Assembly: GCA_943788635.1 (NCBI GenBank)
Contig: CALSRA010000056.1
Span: forward strand, 1 to 36,273
Direction: 5' to 3'
Source: an uncultured Alphaproteobacteria bacterium
Lineage (GTDB): Bacteria; Pseudomonadota; Alphaproteobacteria; UBA8366; GCA-2717185
Length of the DNA: 36,273 bases
The translations under genes were made by a program, and so were the position numbers. The notes under the pieces were generated by a model. That model saw nothing but the letters and a program-made list of their open reading frames with translations. It did not search any database and had not been told where the DNA came from. Below, in pieces: positions 8,455 to 16,699 of the stretch. Within the stretch, counting starts at the first letter, position 1, and every line of letters begins with the position of its first letter.

Positions 8455-8867
8455 CTGTCGCGCAATTCGTCCAGCAGCCGTTCAACTTTTGCTTTCGGCA
8501 GCTTGCGGATTGACTGCGCCAGACGGTTGGCGAGTTCCGTTGCCTCGGGACCAAGCCCGGCGGTATCAACCGTTACCCGCGGATGGCTGAGCGCGGCAAG
8601 GCGTTCAAGTTCTTCGGCATCATCCCAGATAATATTGAAATAGGTGCAGACCCGTTGCACATGCGCGCGGCCGGGGCGGCCCCGGCGACCATGTTCCAGC
8701 GCCGACAGATACGCCGGCGAGACATCCATTTCCACCGCCATCTGTTTCAGCGTCACACCCCGCTCCCGGCGCATTGCCCGAACCTTCAGACCAAAGGGCG
8801 TTATCGTTTTCGCTTCAACAGCACATAGAGCGCACCGCTGCCCCCGTCCTTTGGCTGCGCATGGCAA
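8451..8867 (-). CDS. XRE-type helix-turn-helix transcriptional regulator
   Basis: A 138-residue protein with a Cro/C1-type HTH: FGLKVRAMRRERGVTLKQMA then VEMDVSPAYLSALEHGRRGR, residues about 25-62, where recognition helix and following loop are well conserved. The C-terminal part (WDDAEELERLAALSHPRVTV, PEATELANRLAQSIRKL) resembles a family commonly found beside smr in alphaproteobacteria. The only usable start upstream of the HTH is TTG at 8867, which makes it overlap smr by 67 bases; no ATG or GTG exists in frame before the domain. The start is therefore uncertain. It may be translated by coupling to smr. Target unknown. Confidence 0.82.
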   Translation of the reverse strand: MPCAAKGRGQRCALCAVEAKTITPFGLKVRAMRRERGVTLKQMAVEMDVSPAYLSALEHGRRGRPGRAHVQRVCTYFNIIWDDAEELERLAALSHPRVTVDTAGLGPEATELANRLAQSIRKLPKAKVERLLDELRDS

Positions 8868-9340
8868 AACGCAAGAATACGCCGCCGGCGTTCACCCTCG
8901 TTCAGCCAGCGCGGCACCGCATCGCGCAGGATACCCTGGCCCTTGCCCGTGATGACCAGAATGACCCGACGACCACTGCCCCAGGCGGAAGCCAGCGCGG
9001 CCGATAGCACATGATGCGCTTCTTCCCGGGTCATGCCGTGCAGGTCCAGCCGCATGTCGATGGGCATTTGTCCCCGGCGCAACCGTTCTGCGGTCCGGCG
9101 ATCGACATCCGGTGCCTGCCCGTGTTCAAGCGGGGGCTTCGGCCGGATAACCCGTGGCGGCAGTGCAGGCGGCAGAGCCAAAGGCTTCATGTGCCGGATG
9201 ACCGGCGCCTGCGCCGGCACTTTGGGTTCAAGCTTTTTTTTCAGCGGCGGGTGCCGTCTGGGCAGCGGCGTTATGTCGGCAGTCACCGCCTGCCAAAGCG
9301 CCTCATCCTCCCCATCGGGAATGCGACGCTTGCGGCTCAT
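8801..9340 (-). CDS. Smr domain protein (MutS2 C-terminal-type nuclease domain)
   Basis: A 179-residue stand-alone Smr protein. A basic, proline-rich N-terminal region (residues 1-90, with PPLKKKLEPK and ALPPALPPRVIRPKPP) precedes the Smr domain with its LDLHGMTREEA motif (98-108) and VILVITGKGQG followed by LRDAVPRWL. Smr domains nick DNA or, in some members, cleave RNA on stalled ribosomes; no specific role can be assigned. ATG at 9340 overlaps the lutC stop as ATGA, and its own end overlaps the XRE gene, so it looks translationally coupled to the lactate genes. Confidence 0.9.
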   Translation of the reverse strand: MSRKRRIPDGEDEALWQAVTADITPLPRRHPPLKKKLEPKVPAQAPVIRHMKPLALPPALPPRVIRPKPPLEHGQAPDVDRRTAERLRRGQMPIDMRLDLHGMTREEAHHVLSAALASAWGSGRRVILVITGKGQGILRDAVPRWLNEGERRRRILAFCHAQPKDGGSGALYVLLKRKR

Positions 9341-10017
9341 CCGTTCTCGTCCTCGATCAGAATGATATGCAGTCGGCGCGGCCCATGCGCGCCCAGCATC
9401 AGTGTCTGTTCGATATCGCCCGAGCGCGACGGGCCGGTGACGAAATTAACCGCGCGCGGCATCTTGCCTTTTGCGCGCAACAGGTCCCAGCCATCTTCAT
9501 AGGCACGGACAATCTCGCTCGCGCGCAGCACGACAACATGATTGTCCGGCAGGAAATTCAGGGTCGTCGGGCTGGACGGGCCCGAATGCAGCATCAGCGT
9601 TCCGGTTTCTGCAACGGCGGAGAACGCTGCGGTCACACCAACTTCGTCATTCCCATCACTGCGCCCGCGGGTGATGGAAAGAGTCGGCCGGTCCTGCCAG
9701 GGAATGTCATTGAGTTTTTCATCCGGCGCCATGCGGATATCGCTGCCCAGATTATGCTGCGCCAGATACTCCGCAAGCGCGGCGGGGGCGCCCGCCGGCG
9801 ACGCGACACGAGCTACACTTGTCTGCACCCCTTCGGCCATTTCAACAAACAGGTCGGCCAGGCCCCCGCGGTCACGCGCAGTCCGTTCAGGAATGATACC
9901 CCGCGCATGTTTTTGCAGTCGCGCGTCGAGTGCCGCACGCTGGTCGCCGTCAACCGGGCCGGTGCGACCCAGACCTTTACGAATGCGGCCCAGAACCGCG
10001 TCACGACCGCCGCTCAT
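9337..10017 (-). CDS. lutC: LutC/YkgG family LUD-domain protein
   Basis: LUD (DUF162) protein of 226 residues, third component of the LutABC L-lactate-oxidising complex. MSGGRDAVLGRIRKGLGR at the N-terminus and AVAETGTLMLHSGPSSPTTL followed by LNFLPDNHVVVL are characteristic. The open frame reaches 10053, but ATG at 10017 fits the family and overlaps the lutB stop as ATGA. The C-terminus (TGPSRSGDIEQTLMLGAHGP) is complete and overlaps smr by 4 bases. The role follows from LutABC of Bacillus and its homologues, where the complex converts L-lactate to pyruvate. Confidence 0.92.
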   Translation of the reverse strand: MSGGRDAVLGRIRKGLGRTGPVDGDQRAALDARLQKHARGIIPERTARDRGGLADLFVEMAEGVQTSVARVASPAGAPAALAEYLAQHNLGSDIRMAPDEKLNDIPWQDRPTLSITRGRSDGNDEVGVTAAFSAVAETGTLMLHSGPSSPTTLNFLPDNHVVVLRASEIVRAYEDGWDLLRAKGKMPRAVNFVTGPSRSGDIEQTLMLGAHGPRRLHIILIEDENG

Positions 10018-11447
10018 TCGCCCGCCCGCCGCCGGCCGCCGCGCGCCGACCATTGTTGCTGGAACGTCCTGCCCTGCGGCGCCGGGAAATCGCGATGTGC
10101 GGTCCAGCCACCGGCCATCGGCAGCGATGCAAACAGTCCGCGCCGCCGCCCCAACGCACCCAGCATCCGCATCGCCAGGCCCGTTGCCATTTGGTACAGC
10201 GCCGGTCGGCGGGCAACAAATGCCCAGATTCCAAGACCTGTCCGTTCCGCTGTCGGGGTCAATTTTTCCTCAAATGATTTTTCGCGGAAGTGGCGCATCA
10301 GTTTTGGCAGCGGAATGCGCATCGGGCAAACCTCTTCGCAGCGACCGCAGAAGGTCGACGCGTTGGGAAGATGCCGGGCCTCCTCTACACCGATCAACGT
10401 CGGTGTCAGAACCGAACCGATCGGCCCCGGATATACCCAGCCATAGGCATGACCACCGATAGCGCCATAAACCGGGCAGTGGTTCATACAGGCGCCGCAG
10501 CGGATACAGCGCAGCACTTCCTGCGATTCAGTGCCCAGCAGTTCCGAACGACCATTGTCCAGCAGCACGACATGAAACTGTTCGGGACCGTCAGGATCTT
10601 CGGCCCGGCGCGGGCCATTCGAAAAAGTGGTGTAGCTGGAATATTCCTGGCCTGTGGCGGACCGCGCCAGCACACGCAGAATTGCGCTGGCGTCCTCCAG
10701 GGTCGGCACAACCTTTTCCAGACTGGCGACCACAACATGAATTTTCGGCAGTGTCTGCGTCAGGTCGCCATTGCCTTCATTGGTGACGATAACCGTGGAT
10801 CCGGTTTCAGCGATCAGAAAGTTCGCGCCGGTGATACCGACATCGGCATCGAAGAACCGTTGCCGCAACACGGTCCGCGCTTCGTCCAGTAGCTCCCGCG
10901 GCTCTTCAAGCGAGCGAGCCGGGTCAAACTGTGTATGTGCTTCCTGGAAGGTCTCGATGACCTGGTCCTTCACCACGTGAATTGCCGGCGCGATGATATG
11001 GCTGGGCGTTTCATTGCGAAGCTGGATGATGTATTCGCCCAGGTCCGTTTCCACGGGCTCGATATTGTTCTCTTCGAGAAACGCATTGAGGCCTATTTCC
11101 TCGGCGATCATCGACTTGCCCTTGGTCACTGTTTTGGCGTCGACCGACTGGCAGATATCCAGAATAATCTGCCGCGCGTCTTCGGCAGTCGCGGCCCAGT
11201 GCACATGGCCACCGGACGCTTCGACATTCTCCTCGAATGTTTCCAGATAAAAATCGAGATTTTCCAGCGTGTGGTTCTTGATGTCGCGCGCCTGGTCGCG
11301 CAGCGCTTCGAATTCCGGCAGGCGGGCAGCTGCATTGGCGCGGTTAGTGACAAACCCGCTTTCCATTTTTCCAAGCGCGGATTGCAGCGCGGTGTTGTCC
11401 AGCGCGACACGGGTATTCTGCTTGAACTGCTTGCTGGTCGATTCCAT
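10014..11447 (-). CDS. lutB: LutB/YkgF family iron-sulfur protein
   Basis: A 477-residue fusion of an N-terminal LUD domain and a C-terminal ferredoxin-like module. The LUD part contains GKSMIAEEIGLNAFLE, GITGANFLIAETGSTVI and the EGNG loop. Two 4Fe-4S motifs follow: C314-x2-C317-x2-C320-x3-C324 (CIRCGACMNHCP) and C367-x2-C370-x3-C374 (CGRCEEVCP). The C-terminal tail is LutB-like (RTFQQQW). The open frame extends to 11567, but ATG at 11447 is supported by the family N-terminus and a TGATG one-base overlap with lutA. Middle gene of lutABC. Confidence 0.95.
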   Translation of the reverse strand: MESTSKQFKQNTRVALDNTALQSALGKMESGFVTNRANAAARLPEFEALRDQARDIKNHTLENLDFYLETFEENVEASGGHVHWAATAEDARQIILDICQSVDAKTVTKGKSMIAEEIGLNAFLEENNIEPVETDLGEYIIQLRNETPSHIIAPAIHVVKDQVIETFQEAHTQFDPARSLEEPRELLDEARTVLRQRFFDADVGITGANFLIAETGSTVIVTNEGNGDLTQTLPKIHVVVASLEKVVPTLEDASAILRVLARSATGQEYSSYTTFSNGPRRAEDPDGPEQFHVVLLDNGRSELLGTESQEVLRCIRCGACMNHCPVYGAIGGHAYGWVYPGPIGSVLTPTLIGVEEARHLPNASTFCGRCEEVCPMRIPLPKLMRHFREKSFEEKLTPTAERTGLGIWAFVARRPALYQMATGLAMRMLGALGRRRGLFASLPMAGGWTAHRDFPAPQGRTFQQQWSARGGRRRAGE

Positions 11448-12214
11448 CAGCCCTGGCCCTCGCCGATGGAAGGTTCGTCCGTCATCCCGGCCAGGACTTC
11501 GGCAATATGGCGCACTTGTATTTTTGATCCCTCGCGTGACAGCTTGCCCGCCATGTTCATCAGGCAACCCAGATCACCGGCGAGCAGCGTGTCGGCGCCG
11601 GTCTGTTCGATATCCGCGGTCTTGTTGCCGACCATCTTGTTCGAAATTTCGGGATACTTCACACAGAAGGACCCGCCGAAACCACAACACAATTCCGCGC
11701 CAGGCAATTCGACAAGTTTCAGTCCCGATACCTTTTCCAGCAAGGCGCGCGGTTGCGCCTTTATGCCCAGCTCCCGAAGGCCGGAACAGGAATCGTGATA
11801 GGTGACGGTCCCGGCATAGGCGGCATCGAATTCCTGCATGCCCCGAATGTCAGCAAGGAACAAAATTAATTCATGCGTCCGCAATGCCAGGTCACGCGCC
11901 CGCACAATCATTTCAGGATCGTCCGCAAATAGTTCCGGATAGTGCTTCGCAATCATGCCCGCACAGGAACCGGAAGGCGCAACGACATAGTCGAATCCGT
12001 CGAACGCTTCGATAACCTGTTTGGCAATCGCCTTCGCGTCGGCGCGATCCCCGCTGTTGAACGCCGGCTGGCCACAACATGTTTGCATCTCGGGAACGGC
12101 AACGGCACAGCCTGCGCGCTCCAGCAATTCCACAGCAGCAAAGCCGATGCCGGGCCGGAACAGATCCACCAGGCAGGTTACAAATAGCCCGACTTCCGGG
12201 CGCTTGTCGGTCAT
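11447..12214 (-). CDS. lutA: LutA/YkgE family cysteine-rich CCG protein
   Basis: A 255-residue (Fe-S)-binding protein with two CCG domains: TCCGQPAFNSG at residues 45-55 and LCCGFGGSFCVKYPEIS near 182-198, with HDSCSGLRELG between them. These bind a cluster and resemble the heterodisulfide reductase/glycolate oxidase GlcF type. It is the first gene of lutABC. ATG at 12214 is preceded by GGAAAG; the longer frame to 12274 is less likely. An 85-base gap separates it from mltA on the same strand. No lactate permease or GntR-type LutR is nearby. Confidence 0.94.
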   Translation of the reverse strand: MTDKRPEVGLFVTCLVDLFRPGIGFAAVELLERAGCAVAVPEMQTCCGQPAFNSGDRADAKAIAKQVIEAFDGFDYVVAPSGSCAGMIAKHYPELFADDPEMIVRARDLALRTHELILFLADIRGMQEFDAAYAGTVTYHDSCSGLRELGIKAQPRALLEKVSGLKLVELPGAELCCGFGGSFCVKYPEISNKMVGNKTADIEQTGADTLLAGDLGCLMNMAGKLSREGSKIQVRHIAEVLAGMTDEPSIGEGQG

Positions 12215-12299
12215 CGTTTTCTTTCCGTTACCGTAGGAGTGCAATGGCGGGATCAAGAATGCGCATGCTCGCATCGAAAAGCAATGCGGCGGGTACGCC

Positions 12300-13502
12300 T
12301 CAGCTTCCCGAATGTCGCGCTGCCGCAGTCCGGGGAAGCAGCAGGTAATAGGCGCCCTGACTTTTCATGCGCCCGGCATAGGACAACGCTTCGGCACCAT
12401 AGCCCCAGAAGAAATCACCGCGGATCGGACCGCGGATCGCGCTGCCCGTATCCTGGGCAACCATCAGTTGGCGCAGCGGCCGGCTTGTGTCGTTCGGCCA
12501 TACGGTATCAAGCCATATAGGCACACCATACGGGATGAAACGGGAATCAACGGCGAGACTTCGACGCGGTGTCAGCGGAACACCAGCAGCGCCGATGGGC
12601 CCGTCACCATCAATTTTTCGAAAGAATATATAGCGCGGATTCACCGCCAGTAATGCTTCTGCCTGATCCGGATTGTTTTCAATCCAGCGTCGGATGTCGC
12701 CCCACGAAGCGCCCCCGGCCGGCAGCGCACCACGGTCAATCAATGCCCGGCCGATTGACCGGTACGGCAGGCCGTTATTGCCGGCATACCCAAGGCGAAC
12801 CACCTCACCATCCGGCAGGATCACGCGACCCGAACCCTGAACATGCAGGACGAATGCGTCGATAACGTCATCAACCCACAGCAATTCCTGCCTGCCGGAT
12901 GAAAGGGCACCGGCCTCTATATCGCCCCGGGCAAAATAAGGCTCCAGCTTCCCGTCCGCGACACGTCCGATAACTCTTTTTCCGGCCAGCGCTGAATCGA
13001 ATTTGGACAGATCAACGATCACATGATCGTCGGGCACACGATATAGCGGTACGGTGTATGGTTCGCCCTTTTGCAGGGCGCCGCGCAACTCCGCCTCGAA
13101 ATATCCCGTAAACAGCCCCGTCGACTTCGCGCCATTGGCCACCCGGAAGGGACGGAACCATTGCTCGAAAAACAGTTGTACGGCTTTACCGTCGTCGGCA
13201 TCGAGTTGCCCGGCCGCATCACAGGGACCGACCCAATCCGACAACGCAATTTCAATCGGTCGGTCGGCGCTGGCCCGTGTCGCACGCGGCTTGCGGCAGG
13301 ATTGCAGCAATGCGGTCAAGGCATCGCTATGCCGATCCGCCAACCATCCCGGCAATGACGCAAAGGCCACCGGCGTCAGCCCAAGGCCTCCAGTCTTTGC
13401 TGGTTCCGGTTTCTTGGTGCAGGACGCCACAAGAAGCCCCACGGCAATCGACAGGATAATTATCAGGGAAGGGAAGCGCCGCGACGACGGTTCAAAGATC
13501 AT
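12300..13502 (-). CDS. mltA: MltA-type membrane-bound lytic murein transglycosylase
   Basis: A 400-residue lipoprotein. The signal sequence (residues 11-27, LIIILSIAVGLLVAS) ends in a lipobox with C28, so it should be anchored in the outer membrane. The MltA domain begins at about residue 120 (LFTGYFEAELRGALQ, YTVPLYRVPDDH) and the C-terminal 3D domain carries the catalytic aspartate in VAQDTGSAIRGPIRGDFFWG. It cleaves the MurNAc-GlcNAc bond to form anhydro-muropeptides. ATG at 13502 is chosen because the lipoprotein signal begins there. It follows the Tim44-like gene by 10 bases, an arrangement usual in alphaproteobacteria. Confidence 0.94.
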   Translation of the reverse strand: MIFEPSSRRFPSLIIILSIAVGLLVASCTKKPEPAKTGGLGLTPVAFASLPGWLADRHSDALTALLQSCRKPRATRASADRPIEIALSDWVGPCDAAGQLDADDGKAVQLFFEQWFRPFRVANGAKSTGLFTGYFEAELRGALQKGEPYTVPLYRVPDDHVIVDLSKFDSALAGKRVIGRVADGKLEPYFARGDIEAGALSSGRQELLWVDDVIDAFVLHVQGSGRVILPDGEVVRLGYAGNNGLPYRSIGRALIDRGALPAGGASWGDIRRWIENNPDQAEALLAVNPRYIFFRKIDGDGPIGAAGVPLTPRRSLAVDSRFIPYGVPIWLDTVWPNDTSRPLRQLMVAQDTGSAIRGPIRGDFFWGYGAEALSYAGRMKSQGAYYLLLPRTAAARHSGS

Positions 13503-13512
13503 CACGGGATGT

Positions 13513-14187
13513 TCAGGACGGGCTGCGTGTTGCGACCAGCTTCCAATTCGGATTGTCGGAACGGGTATCGCGCGCAAAAGTCCAGATGTCGGTTACGGTT
13601 ATAACCAGGGACTGGTCGCCATCGACCACTTCGTCGTTCTCGTCCAGCGTGGCCTTGATCTGCTCGCTGACAAACTTGATCGTGACCATCGCGATGCTGT
13701 CCTGCATCTCGGCTTCGAGAAGATCCGTGGATTCAATACTGACAACCGTCGTTTCCAGGGTCTGGTTGGCCAGTTCCCGCTGGCGGATTGCATTGGCGAA
13801 ATCCTGATAAACGTCATCGGACAAAAGCATGTTCAGGGTCTTGCCATCGCCTGTCGAGAACGCCTTGATCACCATCTCGAAGGCAGCCTGCGCGCCTTTC
13901 ATGAAGCCCGTATCGTCAAACGACCTGTCGGCAATCTTGATCTGGGCCAACCCGGCGGCAAGCGGCGTATCCGGCGTTACCGCCGTCGGCTCCGCCTGAC
14001 GGGTATCGGGCAATGGGATGACGTTATCGGCATCCTGATCGGCGTCGTTATCTCCCGGGGAGAAAATATTGGGGCGGCGGTTTTCATTGCCGGTCCGCTT
14101 CCCTAAAACGCTCCGCAGGCGATAGACAAGGAATGCTGCCAACATGGCAAACAAAATAATCTCGACCAGATTGAAACTGTTGCCCAT
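13513..14187 (-). CDS. Tim44/TimA domain membrane-associated protein
   Basis: A 224-residue protein with one N-terminal membrane segment (residues 7-24, LVEIILFAMLAAFLVYRL), an acidic/proline linker (residues 35-70) and a Tim44-like domain (about 85-222; FMKGAQAAFEMVIKAFSTGD, LSDDVYQDFANAIRQRE, DIWTFARDTRSDNPNWKL). The domain is homologous to the mitochondrial import motor anchor Tim44; bacterial versions (TimA) are membrane-bound and of unclear role. It heads the mltA run and is divergent from fxsA across a 188-bp gap that must hold both promoters. Confidence 0.92.
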   Translation of the reverse strand: MGNSFNLVEIILFAMLAAFLVYRLRSVLGKRTGNENRRPNIFSPGDNDADQDADNVIPLPDTRQAEPTAVTPDTPLAAGLAQIKIADRSFDDTGFMKGAQAAFEMVIKAFSTGDGKTLNMLLSDDVYQDFANAIRQRELANQTLETTVVSIESTDLLEAEMQDSIAMVTIKFVSEQIKATLDENDEVVDGDQSLVITVTDIWTFARDTRSDNPNWKLVATRSPS

Positions 14188-14375
14188 GTGACGTTTCTTT
14201 CAAGCTCCACACGCCTTGGTCCGGGAATTCGGGCCATCGCGCGGTTGTCTGAACAGGTCCGGAACCTTACGTTAGCACAAAGATTGTCCGGATATCTTAA
14301 AGGATTTCCCCTTTATAGCACCCGGATACCCTCACTACCGGTTTTAGATAGGGCTTCGGGCACAAAAGAGCAAGC

Positions 14376-14924
14376 ATGGGGCTGATACTTCTCTTCGCGT
14401 TCATTGCAACGCCAATCATCGAAATTGCCCTGTTTATCGAAGCAGGGGAGCGTATCGGGCTATGGCCAACGCTCGGTATCGTCATACTGACCGCCGTCGC
14501 CGGCACCTGGCTTCTGCGCTGGCAGGGCACGGCAACCTGGTCGCGCGCAACCCAATCCCTGCAACGCAATGAGTTTCCGATGGAAGAAGTGTTTGCCGGC
14601 CTGTGCCTTGTGCTCGCCGGTGCGCTGCTTCTGACACCGGGGTTCATGACCGATGCCATCGGGTTCGCCTTGTTCCTGCCACCAGTGCGGAAACTGTTGG
14701 CCCGCTTTATCCGGCGCCGGCTGGAACGCAGCAGTAATTCGAAAATCTGGGTGAACGGCGCGGAACGGGATTTCGGGCAGACGCATCGCCCGGCATCTGA
14801 TGGCGTCGTTGAGGGGGAATTCAGCGAAGTCGACCCGAAAGCCGCTGAAATCAAGGCTTTGCAGGAGTTAGAGGAAAGTGACCGTCCGCCCAATCCCAAC
14901 AGCCCCTGGGCCGGAAAATCATGA
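14376..14924 (+). CDS. fxsA: FxsA family membrane protein
   Basis: A 182-residue FxsA protein. Hydrophobic segments at residues 1-18 (LILLFAFIATPIIEIALF), 29-46 (GLWPTLGIVILTAVAGTW) and 71-99 (containing LLTPGFMTDAIGFALFLPPV) match the family; the C-terminal 60 residues are polar and acidic. FxsA is a cytoplasmic membrane protein known for relieving phage T7 exclusion by F when overproduced in E. coli; its normal function is not established. Divergent from the Tim44 gene and overlapping the following phosphatase by ATGA. Confidence 0.92.
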   Translation: MGLILLFAFIATPIIEIALFIEAGERIGLWPTLGIVILTAVAGTWLLRWQGTATWSRATQSLQRNEFPMEEVFAGLCLVLAGALLLTPGFMTDAIGFALFLPPVRKLLARFIRRRLERSSNSKIWVNGAERDFGQTHRPASDGVVEGEFSEVDPKAAEIKALQELEESDRPPNPNSPWAGKS

Positions 14925-15490
14925 TTCTTGTCCGGCATGGCCAGTCCGAATTCAACGTTATTTACGGCGAGACCCGACAGGACCCGGGGATTGTCGATCC
15001 CGTTCTGACGGAACTGGGCCATCAACAGGCCGCGGAAACCGCAAGGGCGCTGGCGGATAGCGGCGCCCACACACTGATAGCCAGCCCGTATCGTCGCGCG
15101 ATCCAGACCGCGCTGATTGTCGGCGAAACCCTGGGCCTGGACGTCACGATTGATCCGCTGATTGGCGAACGCGCCGCCTTTTCATGCGATATCGGCACGC
15201 CGGGATCAACGCTTGCCACGACCTGGCCGACACTGGATTTTGCCCATATCGGTGAAAACTGGTGGCCGGATATGGAAGAAAGCGAAGAATCGCTGGATTT
15301 ACGCGGACAGGCATTCCGGAACCGCATGCGTGACCATGATCGCTGGGAAGGCGTTGTCGTGGTCACCCATTGGGGCTTTATACGCACGCTGACCGGTCAT
15401 CGGGTCGGTAATTGTACAGCGGTCCGGCTGGACCCGCATGCGGCACATCCTGGTGGCGGTACAGTTGTATCGGTTCCAGATGTATGTTAG
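14921..15490 (+). CDS. histidine phosphatase family protein (PGAM-like)
   Basis: A 189-residue branch-1 histidine phosphatase. LVRHGQSEFN holds the phosphohistidine (H6) in the RHG motif; SPYRRAIQTA near residue 64-73 supplies the second Arg; a Glu in GERAAF and the second His in VVVTHWGFIR complete the pocket. It lacks the extra residues that would mark a true phosphoglycerate mutase, so a small-molecule or protein phosphatase is more likely. The start overlaps fxsA (ATGA), so it is translationally coupled; secB follows after 51 bases. Confidence 0.9.
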   Translation: MILVRHGQSEFNVIYGETRQDPGIVDPVLTELGHQQAAETARALADSGAHTLIASPYRRAIQTALIVGETLGLDVTIDPLIGERAAFSCDIGTPGSTLATTWPTLDFAHIGENWWPDMEESEESLDLRGQAFRNRMRDHDRWEGVVVVTHWGFIRTLTGHRVGNCTAVRLDPHAAHPGGGTVVSVPDVC

Positions 15491-15541
15491 CCACGCGCCG
15501 TCTCGCATTCATAGAAAACACCAGCAATAAGGAACACCGGC

Positions 15542-16009
15542 ATGTCCGATACAGCCACTGGCGCGGAAGGCGCAGCGTCTTCAATTTCAATCGGAATTGC
15601 GCAGCAATATGTTAAGGATCTGTCGTTCGAAAGCCCGGGTGCACCCGCCGTTTTTCTGGAGCAGGCGAAACAGCCGAACATCAATGTTAATTTCAACGTT
15701 GCTTCCGAAAATATCCGTGAGGATATCTACGAAGTTGTGCTGAGCATCGAAATCAGTTCCGAAGTTGAGGAAAAGCCGGTCTTTATCGCCGAACTCGCCT
15801 ATGCCGGCCTATGTCAGATCAAGGCCAGCTCGGCGGAAGTAACACAGCAGGCGCTGATGATAGAAGTGCCGCGCCAACTGTTCCCGTTCGCGCGTTCCGT
15901 CATCGCAAACACCATTCGCGACGGTGGATTTCCGCCATTGATGCTGAATCCGATCGATTTCCAGCAGTTTTATCGCGAGCACCAGAAATCAGCCACCGAG
16001 AGCACCTGA
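15542..16009 (+). CDS. secB: protein-export chaperone SecB
   Basis: SecB keeps precursor proteins unfolded and hands them to SecA. The 155-residue protein has the family landmarks QQYVKDLSFESPGAPAVFLE, VNFNVASENIREDIYEVVLS, AELAYAGLCQI and the C-terminal FPFARSVIANTIRDGGFPPL. The extended N-terminus and absence of the C-terminal zinc-binding tail are usual for alphaproteobacteria. ATG at 15542 is preceded by ATAAGGAA. It converges on dnaQ, with only 15 bases between the stops and no visible terminator hairpin. Confidence 0.97.
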   Translation: MSDTATGAEGAASSISIGIAQQYVKDLSFESPGAPAVFLEQAKQPNINVNFNVASENIREDIYEVVLSIEISSEVEEKPVFIAELAYAGLCQIKASSAEVTQQALMIEVPRQLFPFARSVIANTIRDGGFPPLMLNPIDFQQFYREHQKSATEST

Positions 16010-16024
16010 TCGGGTTTTCGGTGT

Positions 16025-16699
16025 TCAGGCTTTCCAGAGCGGGTCTGTTATCTTGCCTAGGAAGGCTTCATGCGCTTCCCCTTCCGCCACGGATACCGCA
16101 TGCGGCCGTGGCGGGCGAAACGTCTTTTCCCCGCGCTGCGTAACCGTTTCGGATCCGACGGACCGCGCTGTCAGGTCGAGGCCTGGCTCCCGCGCGCCGA
16201 TCAGGTCGATATAAACGGCCGCCAGCAAATCCGCGTCCAGCAACGCGCCATGCAGGGTTCGTGAGGTATTATCGACCCCGAAACGGCGGCAAAGATCGTC
16301 GAGGCTTGCGCCCGCACCGGGAAAACGGCTGCGCGCAATTTGCACCGTATCCACGGCGCGGGACATTGGTATCGGTGCAAAACCAAGACGGGCGAGTTCC
16401 GCATTCACAAACTTCATGTCGAACGACGCGTTATGGGCGACAATCTTGTCGTCACCGATGAAATCCAGAAACTGGTCGGCGATGCTGGCAAAAATGGGAA
16501 AGTCGCCCAGAAACGCTTCGGAAAGCCCATGAATCCGGAACGATTCCGCCGGAACATCCCGTTCGGGATTCACATATTGATGGTAGTTTTCACCCGTCGG
16601 CAGGTGGTTTATCAGCTCTATGCAGCCGATTTCCACAATGCGGTCCCCGGAAACAGGGTCGAGGCCGGTGGTTTCAGTATCGAGGACGATTTCGCGCAT
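16025..16699 (-). CDS. dnaQ: DNA polymerase III epsilon subunit (3'-5' proofreading exonuclease)
   Basis: A 224-residue DEDDh exonuclease: Exo I DTETTG (D7, E9), Exo II HNASFDMKF (D94) and Exo III HGALLDADLLA (H150, D155). It proofreads within the Pol III core. The C-terminal 60 residues (RPPRPHAVSVAEGEAHEAFL) are the region expected to bind the alpha subunit. The ATG at 16699 lies inside the end of coaE (26-base overlap) without a clear Shine-Dalgarno, suggesting coupling to coaE. Last gene of the ppsR-maf-aroE-coaE-dnaQ run. Confidence 0.96.
   Translation of the reverse strand: MREIVLDTETTGLDPVSGDRIVEIGCIELINHLPTGENYHQYVNPERDVPAESFRIHGLSEAFLGDFPIFASIADQFLDFIGDDKIVAHNASFDMKFVNAELARLGFAPIPMSRAVDTVQIARSRFPGAGASLDDLCRRFGVDNTSRTLHGALLDADLLAAVYIDLIGAREPGLDLTARSVGSETVTQRGEKTFRPPRPHAVSVAEGEAHEAFLGKITDPLWKA

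Noticed and set aside
9367..10446. Long open frame (359 codons) on the plus strand
   Set aside because: Antisense to lutB/lutC, low-complexity Arg/Ala/Pro-rich translation, no start signal.
13054..14106. Long open frame (350 codons) on the plus strand
   Set aside because: Antisense to mltA and the Tim44-like gene, both well supported by motifs.
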